From assembly GCA_950295325.1 (NCBI GenBank), contig OX485804.1, forward strand, positions 6,388,001 through 6,452,000: DNA of 64,000 nucleotides, written 5' to 3'. Shown here in pieces: positions 42,955 through 55,970 of this stretch; the stretch's first letter is position 1, and each line of letters opens with the position of its first letter. The DNA is from Polytrichum commune. Taxonomy: Eukaryota > Streptophyta > Polytrichopsida > Polytrichales > Polytrichaceae. The position numbers were made by a program, and so were the translations under genes. A model generated the notes under the pieces. It had not been told where the DNA came from and did no database searches. It saw only the letters and a program-made list of their open reading frames with translations.

Positions 42955-43110
42955 CTAAAACTAACTAATATAATATGGAAACAAGAGCCCACCTCCCAAA
43001 GGAGGCATAACGCCCTATATTACATCACGGGACACCGTGATCAATACAGGGTTAACGGGCTCGCATTCATGCCGGTATATAATACTGGCGTTATTTTTTC
43101 TTTTTTCTTT
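41374..43110 (+). mobile_element. 5'-truncated LINE insertion with 10-bp target duplications
   Basis: TCATGGACCA flanks both sides exactly (41364-41373 and 43111-43120). Base composition switches abruptly at both edges, and the 3' end is a T/C-rich tail (about 43091-43110). The 3' UTR has small hairpins (CTCCCAAAGGAG near 42993; ATCACGGGACACCGTGAT near 43025). The element begins in mid-frame, as expected of target-primed reverse transcription that stopped early. The perfect duplications and long open frame point to a fairly recent insertion. Confidence 0.9.
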
Positions 43111-43599
43111 TCATGGACCAAGTTAGTCTTTCTAGAGAAATTAATTATCATTATCATTGTAGGCACACGATTTGTTGTGAACGTAGATTGATGTCAATCA
43201 ATTCCATCATAACATTAATAAAAATTATTTTTATGACTAGAATTATCAATAACTTGTGACAAGACAACACATCATAGTAATGTGACCAATGATAAATATG
43301 GCACATCAATTCCTCCACCTATTCTAATACCACCCTAAACCACATATATTTAGTGTGTACTAATATTGTGCCATGTTAATGAAAGTGGTTTGCGTGACAT
43401 GTCAGGGTAGCATCAAGTGGTTCATATGACATCCTCTCTATCTATCACCCAGTGATTGCAAGATGATCAACGTGGATAGATTATTAATAATACAAGCCAC
43501 GCTAAATAAGGTAACTATTATAATGAATCCCCCACCTTCCATGTGCAAATGTACAGGGTGCGTAAGCACGGTCAAGTACACAACTCCATTTCCATGCAT

Positions 43600-44110
43600 A
43601 GGTTAAAGTGAAAGAGATTCAAAACTATATACTAACTTTGAATTTTGTGAAGGAAAAAAGCATAAACATTTGAAAACCACATTGATCTACAAAGCCAAGC
43701 AAATTATGTTGACAATCATTTTTCAAGAAAAGTCTACATATTTTTGAAGGTGGTGCGAGCAGTGTGCAAGTAGGTATGATGAACATGTAATTGTCTAAAG
43801 TTTGTTTAGAATATGATGAGATTATATTGAATTTATTATTTTCTACAACTTTTTTGTAACAGTGCCTTCAAGTCTATAATGAATTCAAGGAATATTGAAA
43901 AAAAAATCCAACTTCAAAATATGTAAGGTCATGAAAGCTATGTCCAAAACCACATTTAGCCATTACGTTTTAAGCAATATTTTTAATGATAAGTTTTGAA
44001 TATCTCCTCTTGATATTCTATATTTAAGTACCAAGCACGACAACAAAGGGCGTCATGAAAAAAAATCCAATTTAAACAACACTTTGCTACTACATTTAGG
44101 CATTTGACCC
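43600..44110 (-). repeat. Dispersed repeat family B, copy 2
   Basis: Inverted match to 11870-12390; see that entry for the shared anchors. It stops about 25 bases before the TIR transposon at 44137. Confidence 0.65.
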
Positions 44111-44383
44111 CCCAAAAAAAGGTATGGTTTAGTATACCGTAGGTTCATAGCTGGTTCGACATAAAATAATTCTAAAAATAGATGCCGAAAATTTTGGGAT
44201 ATTATTGGCATTTTTTTGCCGAATATGAAATTAATTATTTTTCAAAATTGCCGAAAAGTAAGAAATTTTTACTTCTCACTAGAGTTTTACTTACATTTCA
44301 CTAGAGTTTTACTTACAGTGGAAGCATATGTGAATTTTGAAAGAGAGAAGGTGCTCCTTTTGTAATCAAGCTCACTTACATTA

Positions 44384-44778
44384 GAGCATCCTCAGTCGGT
44401 CTAGGTAAAGCTCACTGCAAACCAAAACCTATCTTTTGACTGACCTAAAATTAGAAACTGAAATTACCATCATTAGAAGCACACCTAAATAAACGTGAGA
44501 TATTTCTCAAGAAAAAAGAATTGTAAAAATTTGATGTAGGTGAAATCCCTCATTGAAAACACCACATTTTCAAAATTTAGAGGGAGTGCACCAAATCTTG
44601 CTTTAAAATGGAAAGATCCTCCCACACTCCCTCCAAATTTTTGACATTTAGAGGGAGTGTGGGAGGATCTGTCCATTTTTAAGCAAGATTTGGTGCACTC
44701 CCTCTAAATTTTGAGCAATTTTAAGCAAGATAGGTCTTGGTTTGCAGTGAGCTTTACCTAGACCGATTGAGGATGCTC
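44384..44778. mobile_element. Tourist-like foldback MITE nested in the TIR transposon
   Basis: TTA flanks both sides (44381-44383, 44779-44781). The ends GAGCATCCTCAGTCGGTCTA and their inverse extend for about 55 bases with few mismatches. A second inverted pair (44573-44645 against 44650-44718, containing TTTAGAGGGAGTG) almost meets at the centre, so the element can fold into one long hairpin; the left arm has about 125 extra bases. The TTA duplication and GAGCATC ends fit PIF/Harbinger (Tourist) MITEs. Confidence 0.85.
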
Positions 44779-44844
44779 TTAGTCCACAAAGAATATGGGT
44801 TAAGAAGTAGCAAGACTCTAGGTGAGGCCTTTCAAATGTGTTGT

Positions 44845-45170
44845 ACACAAATTTTTGGAGTCCAATTGAGCATAGAAGATGAAGTTTTATAGAATTTTGT
44901 CCAACTAACAAAAGTTGAGAAATCAATCCTTCTTCCACCTCCAACAAGTTTTGTGTCAAAATAAGTCTTTATGCAAAAGATATGGACAAAACATTGCAGC
45001 CGTGTAAAGATCAAAAAATTAAAATGCGTTCATAACAGTTTTTCGGAGCTCATTTGTGCATAGAAGATCAACTTTTTTGGAATTTTGTTGGTCTAAGAAA
45101 AGTTTAGAAATCAAGTAATCTTTCACCTCCAAAAACTTTTATGTCATTTGAAGACTCCATGCAAAAGTTA
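44845..45170. repeat. Diverged direct duplication
   Basis: TTTTTGGAGTCCAATTGAGC at about 44851 and TTTTTCGGAGCTCATTTGTGC at about 45041 begin two segments that stay similar for about 130 bases (GCATAGAAGAT, AATTTTGT, TTTCACCTCCAA, ATGCAAAAG), about 195 bases apart. Confidence 0.5.
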
Positions 45171-45499
45171 TGCGTGTTATAAAAATGAAGTCTAACTCGG
45201 TGCTTCACCTCAAAGTTTACATATCCCATATGCATTGTTGAACACAACTCCACTCTACTTGCATAAAGCACAGAGCATTCTCAACTCTTCACTCACATCT
45301 TACTTGTCATTCAATGCAAGAGAGATGTACAAGATATAAGCTTAAATAGAAAATGAATTTAAGCTGAATTTTAAAAATTAAAAGAGAAAATTGCCGAAAA
45401 TATGAATATTCTATTTTTAGGTGCCGAACCGACTTTTGATATTTAATTAATTATTCGGCTAACATGTGTCGAACCAGCTATGAACCTACGGTACTGGAA

Positions 45500-48099
45500 A
45501 ACTTTTCCATATACTTGACCATGCTTGCTCCCTGAGAGCAAGTGCAATTGAACTGGGCCACGAGGCCATCACCCAACACCAGTCCATAATCGATCGCTCA
45601 TCCAAGAGTATAGAAGTTATCGATACTCGCCACAATTTCACATCCACGGAGGCGTGATATCATCCATAATCTCCACATTACATCCAAAAGGTGGTCAACT
45701 AAAATTGATAACTGACTTGAGCAGGGTGATGACTTTCCGCTCCTGCATCTTGTCATCCACTCTCCTCTCGATGGTTATCTAATGCATACTTAGATCCGAG
45801 GATGATAAGTTGTGAATTACAGCTTGGCCGGGCCATGACACTATCACCCAAAATCGCTTCATACTAAGATCTATGGATTAGAAGTTATGAAGCGACAATT
45901 TGGCTGTGGTATAGTGTAGGTTAAGCTTATGTCCGATGAAGGTTTTGAATTCAAAACGCTTGAGCCCATCAACAACCAACTTATGCTTTTTGGCAGTTCC
46001 GATTCAGTGTCACTTCCCTTTTTAGGCTACAAATTGTGTTGTTTGTCTCAGGTGACAGGTCTCAAGTCTCCAATCGATTTGGTCCATAGTGTGTACGTTT
46101 TGAAAGGAACGTCCAATCTATTCCTCAAACAAATATTTTGCAAGCGATTTATTGCAAAGGATCCTCTGTTCACATCAACTTTCAAAGTCTAAACCTAATT
46201 CTAAACCTCCTGAGTGTCAATTGGGATAATTCGTAAGTCAACACGTAGTGAAGAGTTTTGGATCCTCTACAATGTTGATATTTTGAGTATTACTAAAGGT
46301 TCTCTATTTCATCTTTACATATGTTGGAATGTAGAGTAGAGGTGTCTATTTGTGACCAGGATCCCGTTGGCAATCTATAGGTACTAAGCTAGGACTGAGT
46401 TTCGATCAGGTTAGAACTAATAGTGGCATGACACATATCACAGTTTTGAGTTCTAAAGTGAGGATGAATGAGTGGGTATGGCATACTCTAGACATTGGTA
46501 AAATGTTCATGCCAACTTTTGGTTTCAAAAATTCACAGGTAATTTCAATTTAAGGAATGAAATTACCAAAAATTTGCAATCCTCCTGGTTTTTATCTTGC
46601 TACACAAGAAAAAATTGCACCGCCTTATGCTTCTCCAAATCTGGCACAAAATTTCTGAAGTGATTGGTTATAGACACCTCTACTTTAATTTCCATGTGGG
46701 AAACAAGTGTGTCTTAGTGTATACGAGCACGGCATGTAGCAAAACATGAGGGGAAAATAATGATTTTGTGTCGGAATAGAGAGCCTTGTACGGTAATCAG
46801 TTGAACTTCCTTGTCATAGATCACTTCTCAAGTCGTCAAAATTTGCATGTAAGGTAAATGAACCTAAACTGAACACCTTTAGCTTTGCAACCACTTCTAT
46901 TTTTATATTAAACACAAAACTAGTACAAGATGATAAGCAAATCCAAGTCAAGGCCGTAGCCATTTTGCTCTCGTATTTTAAAGCTCTTATAATTGTTTTT
47001 ATTATGAATCATAGCTTAGACTCTCTAGACTATAAATTGAACATATATGTCTTCCATTTATGTTGATTTTGAAACCAAAAACAACTAACAAAATTTGATA
47101 TCATACACAATTTTTTTGTAAAAATGTATTTTTTTGGTGTCAGTTTTTTACATCCACACCTACCTACATGCCAATTAAATTTTGATGTCCAATCAAGATA
47201 CGTAATTGAATTGGGTCCGTCTAACTAAGTCAATTAACATCAAAGGGTATGTTGCAATTGCACATCGAAGTGAGTGTCTAGGGCATTGCCACCGCAATCC
47301 CCTCAAATTTCTACTCCAATATGGCAATGGAGTGCTTGTGGAATACTAGGTGAAGACATCCTGAAATTGTAATAGTGGAGACACCATTGTCGTAATTCCA
47401 AAGACTACTTTGTAGATAATTGAAAATCCTAAAAAACACAAGACAAAAATGCGTGTTTTAAATTTTTTGGCAAAGTATTCATGTAAAGGCTAATATAAAG
47501 GATGAAATAATATGAAGATAGTATACTTCTAGCTTTGAAAGAGGTTTCATGGGTTATTTGATAGGTGAAAACCTATATTACCATATCAAAATATGGAGGC
47601 AAAACTGCACCACACCATATCTCCTTCTTCATTTATGGTCCCTCCATATCTATGTTGATGAATGTCAAGGGAGATGTGGTGGGGTGCAATGGTGGCCTCT
47701 ATACTCCCACTATAATTGACTACATTGATGTTATCAAGATCATGAATCAATGTCTCATAGAGTCATAAAATATTCATATAAGTCGGTAAGGTGATATTTG
47801 TTATGACATGTCATGCATTTGAATCTTACGTGCTCATATCTTGATCATAACTATGTCATTTCTAGTATTTAAGTTGGTGATATTATAAGTTACATGGTCA
47901 TAATATTCATTTTCACCAACATAACTGTTTTTGGAATGAATTACAAAGTCTTGGAATGTGATTGATAAGTATGTTGCCGCTTTTCAATGACGTGATTTCT
48001 ACCATGTAATTCTTGAAGGTAAGTCGGACTATATGGTATAAATGGTCAAGAGCATTTGCCATATTTAGTGTGTGAACTACAATGTATTACCTATGTATT
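45500..48099. other. AT-rich interval without recognised gene
   Basis: Short frames at 45929-46192 and 47565-47768 are protein-like in places (for example GYKLCCLSQVTGL) but match no family I know. They are probably transposon debris. Confidence 0.25.
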
Positions 48100-48460
48100 T
48101 TAATTTTATCATTCACCTAGGCCCAAGTTACAACATTTTGTTCTATGAGCCATTATGTAGTCACAATGAAGGAAGCTTCATCACCAAGAAGATAAATGTG
48201 ATGGACTTGCCTTGAGTTTAACACTTTGACATCTCGCTCAAGGTAAACGTGCCTAATTTGGTTATTTATTTTAATTGGACACCTAGACATGAGGGTCATG
48301 TCGTGAGGTGTGGATCTAAGAACAAACTTCAAAAAAACAATGTGTGCAAAAAACAATGAATTGGGAATGAACTACATACTTAAAACTTTGTTAACCATTT
48401 AAAGCTCAATAGTCAACATTTTTTTTTGGGGGGGGGGAGGGGGCTATATGGTTAGTAGTG
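48100..48460. repeat. Repeat family D with internal poly-G run, copy 2
   Basis: Counterpart of 17540-17830. A 10-base G run at 48428-48437 sits in the same relative place, near CTATATG. Confidence 0.4.
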
Positions 48461-48469
48461 CATAACATT

Positions 48470-51400
48470 GTTCAACACATAACTTGCTTCCTCTTCATTT
48501 TCTCAATATGTATAATGATTCTTCAACCCAAAGTTTGTTCACTTAAAGTGCTCAAAACTTAGTATATGTTAAATGTATGAACTGAAGAATAAGCCCATCA
48601 TTATTTATATAAACTTTGGTTATCTTCTCAAACTTGTAGATATCGTGATCTTGTTTTTATCATCACCCCACCCCATTTTTTAGAAGAAGAAAAACTTTAG
48701 CTTAGTCACAACCTAAAGTTGAGGCGTCTTTAACTAGTAAAATAAGAGAGTTTGCAGCTGTTTAGGAGGAGTAATAGTGGTGAATTATTTTTCTTGCAAG
48801 GAAAAACAATTTTTAAGGAGAGTGCATTTCCTTTTTAAAAAAAATTCATGAATATGAAAATTGCTATAAAATTTGAAGTGGTAAAGTTTACAGGAACACA
48901 AGGTCAATCTATAGGTTAACCCATGATTGTTCATCTAAATGCAAATTCTTGGCTACAATAGTTGTCGAAACTCTTGTGAGAGTAATCAATCACAAGCCCG
49001 GCACCACATGAACCTTGATTCCGTTCATCACATAATCTCATCCATGTTGGTATTACATGTAACCTAGTGAGCGATTAATCGGACATAGTCGACTATGGAT
49101 GCCTCGACCTTAGTCCATCAAACATATATATTTTCATGAAGTAACTTTTGAGTGCATAAATGATCCTTGATATTCAAATAACATTATTAAGCAATGTGTG
49201 TTCGTTCATGCGTTCATGACTTAATATGAGTCTCCTTGCATTAGCTTTTGACATCCCATGATTATATTCTCAGGGCCCACACAAACAAACACACACCTTA
49301 AAAGTGTTATGCAACACTTGTAAGCAAGTTACGTGGGCTCAAAAACATTCGAGGATATGTGGAAAGATAACTCCACACATCAAATGCACTTATAATTGTA
49401 GATTTAACATGAAAACGACGTAGTTAAATTGGTAAGGTAAGTCAAAATGTAGAAAAAGGCAATGACGTAGTGCAAAATATGCTACATGGGCATGTGAGCC
49501 TTTCCTCTTATATTTTTGAAGGTCTTGTTTGTGGGCACATTTGTGAGTGTAACTCAAATACCTAAGCATAGACCTTGGTCTATAAAAATTTGAGAATAGT
49601 GTCAACACACCAATGTCATGCCATACACATTGATAACATCAATTTTCCTTGTTTGGAACATCCCTACTAGATCATGTAAAGGTGTAAGCAACCATTTAAA
49701 ATAATAATGTTTGAAATAGACCATGGATTGCTTAGATATAGCATTGAGGTTGTATTGAGGTTGTATATACTCAGGGGATTGAACTAACATATGCCTTGAG
49801 GTAGAAGTAACTAATAAGCTCGCTAAAGATATGTGGGTGTTAAGTGGCTCGTTTTTCATGTTCTCCAACTTCTACCAATTAATTTATGCAATGTAATTTG
49901 TGTTGCAGTAGCAAGCATGTGATCAAGCATCACCAAAAATTAGACTTCTCTTGATTTAGTTATATCTATCGAAAGTGCACGTGTGTTGATTCTTTCAATG
50001 AATACTTAGGTCTCTCTAATTGTCATGACATTATACATCCTAGCTTCTAAGCACCCTTTCGATAAAGGGAGGGCTAGGTGCAAGATTTTCACGATCTTTG
50101 CAATCCCGACTCCCAACCTTCATTCTCCACCAAGGGGAACTAATGTTGTACTTCGAGATACAGACGTAGAGTTGTTTTTATCAATAAATAAATTATAATT
50201 TCAGTTAAAGAAGATTGAGATTAGCTACTTGTCTGTTAATTATCATTATGTGAACATTACTCAAGTTGGACACTGTTCATTTTGTAAGACAATCCTTTAA
50301 TAAAAAAGAGCATGGTGCCCGGGAAATCCCCTACCTCATTGTGCATCAGCCTACAACTAAGTAGTGTTATGGTGTTGACCATTGAATGTAGCATGCTTGA
50401 TAGAATTTGAGCATGTAGTCTTGTCTCTCTTAAACACGTGTCATGTTGGACTCCGTACTTAGGTCTAATGCAAGCACACACAACTCTAATATAGGTGTAT
50501 GTTCAAGATAAACATACGTTTAAATGGCAATGTACCTCATGCAAAGGAACCCATTGTTCTTTGCTCAAGGTACAAACAAATAGTGAGAGTTCCACACGCA
50601 TTTGAACTCGCTAAAAAACGGGGCTAAGAGCCAAACCTACCAAAGTGGATGCGACTTTGAAGGCATGACTCAACAAAATAAGTATTCCAAATGTCATGGG
50701 CGCATGCAATAGAATCAAAGAGTTTTAAGTCGTTGCTTGACACGTAAACATGACATGTGGCACAATGCGTGAAATCCACTATTGATTGTATACATATGCA
50801 TAAGGTATAACCAAGTAACATGTTAACATGAGTCCTAGATTAGTCATAGCAATGTAGACAACATAAGTATGTAGGGTCTTTTTGTTTTTGTGTTCCAAAC
50901 TGTAACGTTGGCAAATGATTAGAGTTATCCGTAAAGTAAAACAAATGAAATCATGGGTTCGGTCAGAATCGCTTGCTTTACAAAAATCAACACAACGTCA
51001 CCCAAAAATTTTGAATGCTAAAATTATCTTGCATAAAGAGTGGTGTTGAGCTATTAAAAAATAATTCTAAAAATCTTGTGTCTACTAGGTTGGGTGGGCC
51101 AAAATAGTTTTACATAGGCTCATATGGGATTTAGGACATTGGGTCCCATGCACATACCCTATTTTAGATCCTAAATTTATGTAAAGTTTTTGAGGTGGAA
51201 AGAGAAGGAAACTAAGGCATGAGTGATGAGCAGTGAATAATGAGCAATGAGTAGTAACATGTGAGCAATAATGGCAAATTTAGTAAATACACATGGTTTT
51301 AGGGTTCATAATCTAATTTGGTTCTCCTTTAATTTTACTTTTCCATTCATAAAGTACTAACATTTTGAATGAACAAGGATAAAAGGGGCCTATTACCATG

Positions 51401-52838
51401 GATATCAATGCATTGTTGATTTTTTCTATGACAATCAACACCAATACATATGATTTTACTAGATTTTAAACATGTGGCTAGAACACTAGCAAGTTCAAGT
51501 AGCTACATGACCTCGTTGTAGGTGTACATTGGAGTGTAACTGAACTTGTCATTGACGTAATCCACATTGCACAAAAAAGTAAACACATAATAAAGATGTT
51601 TGCAGTACACTTACAATAAAGCTTGAGATGATAATTTCATGAAGTCAAGGCATATGCAATGTTGGATGTCGCCAATTGTGACACGGTATACAATGTCCTC
51701 CTTAATGACAATATTGATGATCATTCTAAATCATGGATACGGAATGGCAGTAACTCCAACTCCATAGTAATTGTCCATGAGTCCAATACTCTCCTATTTG
51801 TTTTTGTGAATTGCCCTTGATGCTACTAGATTGTGACACATTATCTTGCCAAAATTGGAGGTTGGATGTGCGTCCATGTTTGTTGGCACATGGAAATGCA
51901 ACCAATGGATCAAAAGTGTCGTTATTGTAGAAAACTTGCAGTGGGGAGATAGTGCCTCCCTTTGTTGCCACTGGACCATGGCGTCTTCGAGCAACAACAC
52001 CTCCTCCTTTAAGAAATTAATAGCTAATTTCACCGGCCATATGTTGGGTACTATAGGCCAGTCTAGCACGTACTTACTCTTGTTGCCACACTTAACTTAC
52101 AATGCTTGAAGTCGTTAGGGCAAAATCAAAATTCGTACTTCACATTAATTGATGATGAAACATAACTCCTTCTCCATACTCTTGTATGTGGAAGCATAGT
52201 TGTCATGTTTGCCATTTCTGACTTTGGCATTGCACAAAGTCCAAATATTGGTTTGCTTACCCAACATCTTTTGGCAAAGTCGGGTGGCAATCTTAATGTG
52301 CCATTGGGAAGAATGGCAATTAGTCTGTAACACCAATGCGGTATAAGCCAGGCCGTGCTTTGCATAAATCAATTACTCCTCTATGCGTTGATGAGTTTCT
52401 AATGTGTTGGGGAGATAAATGAAAAAAATCATTTTGTCATGTCGATGTGAATCACAATCAACTCCCAGAGGCAGGGCAATTATACCCGAACAACTTGGAC
52501 GTACCCCTCCAAGACACAATCCATAGTGTTAAGATCTTTTGCCCTTGGATCAAACTTCATGGCATCCGCGAGCAACTTTGGATCTCCATTCTTAGTAGCA
52601 ACCTTCAATCTCAAGGGTTCAAAATCATGGTTTTTACCAGTTGAACCACCTTTCAACCACAACATGTAATTTGCAATATGCATGAATGCATGAATGCACA
52701 AATCACACCATCCACTGTTGCTTCATACATGCAGGTCATCTTGTTGCCAAATTGTCGCAGCCACTTGTTGTGCATTATTTTTACAAGGCTACATATTAGC
52801 ATTTTTCCTATTCGTTCATAATTATATCATGCAAACAT
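48470..52838. other. AT-rich interval without recognised gene
   Basis: Minus-strand frames at 51726-52069, 52126-52365 and 52480-52701 (for example KVATKNGDPKLLADAMKFDP) are moderately protein-like. They lie downstream of the decayed transposon gene at 52.9-54.7 kb on the same strand, so they may be its tail or a neighbouring relic. No family can be named. Confidence 0.25.

Positions 52839-52865
<27 letters not shown>
52839..52865. repeat. (CA)n microsatellite
   Basis: About 13 CA dinucleotides, followed by TATATA. Confidence 0.95.
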
Positions 52866-52871
<6 letters not shown>

Positions 52872-52899
52872 TCAATATACATATTCAAAATTAAAGAAC

Positions 52900-54660
52900 A
52901 ATGCAAAATAAAGTATGGTCATGTCCTTGCAAGAATCGTGTCACTACCCCATTGCCCATAACATAACTCCAACCACTAAGAGAGTCCGAAAATACCTTGT
53001 ATTGTGGCAAGTCATGATGACAACCACCATGAATGAATTACATGAAATTTAGTCTCTACTTCGTCTATCGTTTTTGTGTCTTTGTAATTATTGCATAGTT
53101 GCTTGTGTTGAAATTGCAAAGATGCTTTGATATCATTCTACGTCATCTTATCCAAGTTTGCCAACCAATGAAAAAGATAGGTGCACTCACAACCCGCCAT
53201 TGGTAGACTTGGGTTATCATCGTCATGTGTTTTCTTAATTGCATTCTAATTAGCATGAGCATTGTGTGCCATAAAACCCTTGATGTTCACGTTTCACACT
53301 CTATTCTCCGTTGTGACCAAATTCAAGTTTTTTCATAATAAAGTTTATGGCGCATTATCTTCAGATTGCATATCACAATATGAAATCATCAACACCTTAC
53401 AATACTTGCTATCATACACATAACATTCCAAGGTGGTCCAATATTTCAAGCGTTTGACATGATCAATATCTATCTACGAGATCTCCATATCCACTATGAC
53501 ACGTATGTGCTTCACATGGTCCCCACCATTATCTAGAAGATCCATTGACATTTTGAAGACAACACTTTGTCTTTAGATTGCTCTAGTGTCGAACCTACCA
53601 TGTGATGTCCTTCATCATTTGATGGTGATTTCACAAGGTAGTTTGCCAATAATTGCTTACCGGATGCCATTACTATAGAATACTTCTTGGTAGTAGGTGT
53701 TTTTATGACCTTTTTGGCAACACATTGATAAGCCATGTCTGGTGATTCACAACATGTATCATTTGACACATATTGTTCATAAACACCTAAATGAATACAA
53801 ACCCTTGACATCCCAAAGAATGTAGAGTGAACATATATTATGCAAGCATAACATAGAGCGATGCACAATGGTGTGGAATGATATGCCTTGCATTTCAATA
53901 TAGATTTCTCATGGGTCACATTATCCATAGAAAATGGGACAGGATTCGATCCAATCCATTTGTTGCATTTGCGAACACCCAATTGAATACATGTAATCAC
54001 CATATTTGTTTTTGCATTGAAGTTGACCTATATAAGAACAACACTTGACGGATGGTCCAAAATTAGTTTGGATATTTATTGTTTTAGTTGTGTATCAAGG
54101 GTGTTTGTCACACATCTTGTCCATGCCATTCATGAATCAACCAAAGGCACTAGGAAACCCCATAGCCACATGGGACAACACAAACAATTTATCATTGTCA
54201 AATGACGGTGGTAAGTATTTGACATCACACACATCAATGCTATCAAAGTCATTAATTATAAGATCAAATTTAGACATGTTCCTAGACTTTGTTAGTTTTA
54301 ATGCGTCGACAAAATTTCAAACCCAAAAAGGAAGAAGGAATGTGTAAAGGTGGACGTTGAGATGGAGTTCCTTGGCGAGCCAACCTCATGTGAGGAGCAT
54401 GCAAGGAAATTTATCTACACATCTACAAAGACTTTGGACGAGTAGGCATCGCACTTTTAAAATGAAAGGTGATGCTCTAGAAATTCTAATTGTTGGACAA
54501 ACTTCATCACAAGAATCATACAACATAATACCATTGTCATCATTGGGCTTCAATTTAATATTGTCAACTATTGGACCATCAAGTGCCCAACTTGTTCGTG
54601 CAAATGATAGTGGAAGCTTGTATATGAGAATCCGAAAGACCTATAACCCTAAATAGTCTT
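52900..54660 (-). pseudogene. Decayed transposon-derived protein gene
   Basis: The minus strand reads as a chain of frames. SIDVCDVKYLPPSFDNDK (about 54230) is followed by a 157-codon block 54003-53533 with CNKWIGSNPVPFSMDNVT, SRVCIHLGVYEQYVSN and SKDKVLSSKCQ. After a stop come VIVDMEIS, YCKVLMISYCDMQSEDN, IKGFMAHNAHAN, CTYLFHW, QHKQLCNNYKD and IHSWWLSS, down to about 52950. Stops and frameshifts separate them. I recognise the pattern (paired Cys/His motifs, then a KGFMA-AHANWNA core and an FHW motif) as a repetitive protein type of plant transposons, possibly Mutator-like. The superfamily is uncertain and this rests on memory of motif order. Confidence 0.45.
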
Positions 54661-54744
54661 AGACCAAGAATCTATATATGATCTTCCTTAATCTTGTTCA
54701 TTTACATCAAGATCATTTCCAATATGTCGCAATCTACAAAATGC

Positions 54745-54790
54745 ATTTCATGTTCTAAATACATTTCATGTTCTAAATACATTTCACGTT
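54745..54790. repeat. Short tandem repeat, about 18-bp unit
   Basis: ATTTCATGTTCTAAATAC occurs twice in tandem, with a third partial copy. Confidence 0.7.
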
Positions 54791-54799
54791 TTGCAAACA

Positions 54800-55965
54800 T
54801 GGTATCTATCCATATATTGAGCCTTAAACTAAGTAAATGTTTCATGACACACACATAACCATCGTCCTCAAGAGGCAAAGCAAAGGGCACAAAATAACCA
54901 TGAGCTCTGACGGTAACCATTAGGAAATATGAGAACAAATAAGTCACATCAAAATATGTGGTTGAGGTACTATTTGTAGTGAGAGTATGGCTTTAGGGCA
55001 CTTAAAATAAATTATGGTTTCAAATTTTTATCCTATAAAATTGCACTTGGTCAAATCACTAGAATAATAAAGTTATGAAAAACACGGAACATGACCTCAC
55101 TTTTGGAAGATTATGTTCAACGCAAAGACTATATCAATGTCATTATTGGGAAGGGTATTATTATCAAAGCGTGCACGACAACCCACGAATGCCAAATAAA
55201 TATGACGTAACCCAAATCACATAGACCTGTGACAACCACTACTAAATGCCAAATAATGGCAAGTGGATGTCTCGGGTGGATGTCACATTCCTAAACCCCA
55301 AAACTAAAGAGATGTACACTCAAAGTTTATGATGAGATTAAGCACAATAGACATTTGTATTAATGAAAATTTGAAGACACTCCCAACCCTTGCATAGGAG
55401 GTCATGCATATGCAAGGAACATAACATGCTATACCACGTAGAAGGTGTAGGAGGAGAAATAGGCTATTGTTTTCTTCCACAAAACAATTGAAGAGAACAA
55501 AAATGAAAAAAAAATTGTGCAAAATCTTTGAGTGTGACATTGCAAACAACTACTTCAACTAGACGGAAGCTCTAAAAATAAATGTAAAAGGAGTGTGTTA
55601 CAACCAAACAAATGTACAATAAACAATTAAGATATAGTAAGCAACACAACCCAAGTTACACCAACATTCGAGGAGTATGAAGATTCACAAAACCAAACAA
55701 AGGCATGTATTCAAAATTCATTGTCAATTTAATTTAATTGGGTGTTGCATGCTCAAATAAAACATTGATTGATTTAACATTATGTCAAACTACATGATTG
55801 ATGTCGTTGGTATGTATTGTTGGCTTTCTTATGAATAATGATTATGTCATTTGGTGAAAGGGGTTGATGGAATGGGAATGGAACCAATCCTAGGCATCCA
55901 TGTCCCCATAGACCTCCCATCCTCACCTTAATTTCTTTACTGCACCCAACAAATGGAGGGTGATA
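54800..55965. other. AT-rich interval without recognised gene
   Basis: Nothing recognised. Confidence 0.3.
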
Positions 55966-55970
55966 GTGGG

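Larger units (their letters stand above)
44137..45491. mobile_element. TIR transposon, perfect 25-bp ends, TA target site
   Basis: The left end 44137-44161 (CCGTAGGTTCATAGCTGGTT then CGACA) is the exact inverse of 45467-45491, and TA flanks both ends (44135-44136, 45492-45493). Less perfect inverted similarity with repeated GCCGAA motifs continues inward. A TA duplication fits the Tc1/mariner superfamily. No transposase frame remains, so it is non-autonomous. It contains the Tourist-like MITE at 44384-44778 and a diverged direct duplication at 44845-45170. Confidence 0.8.
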
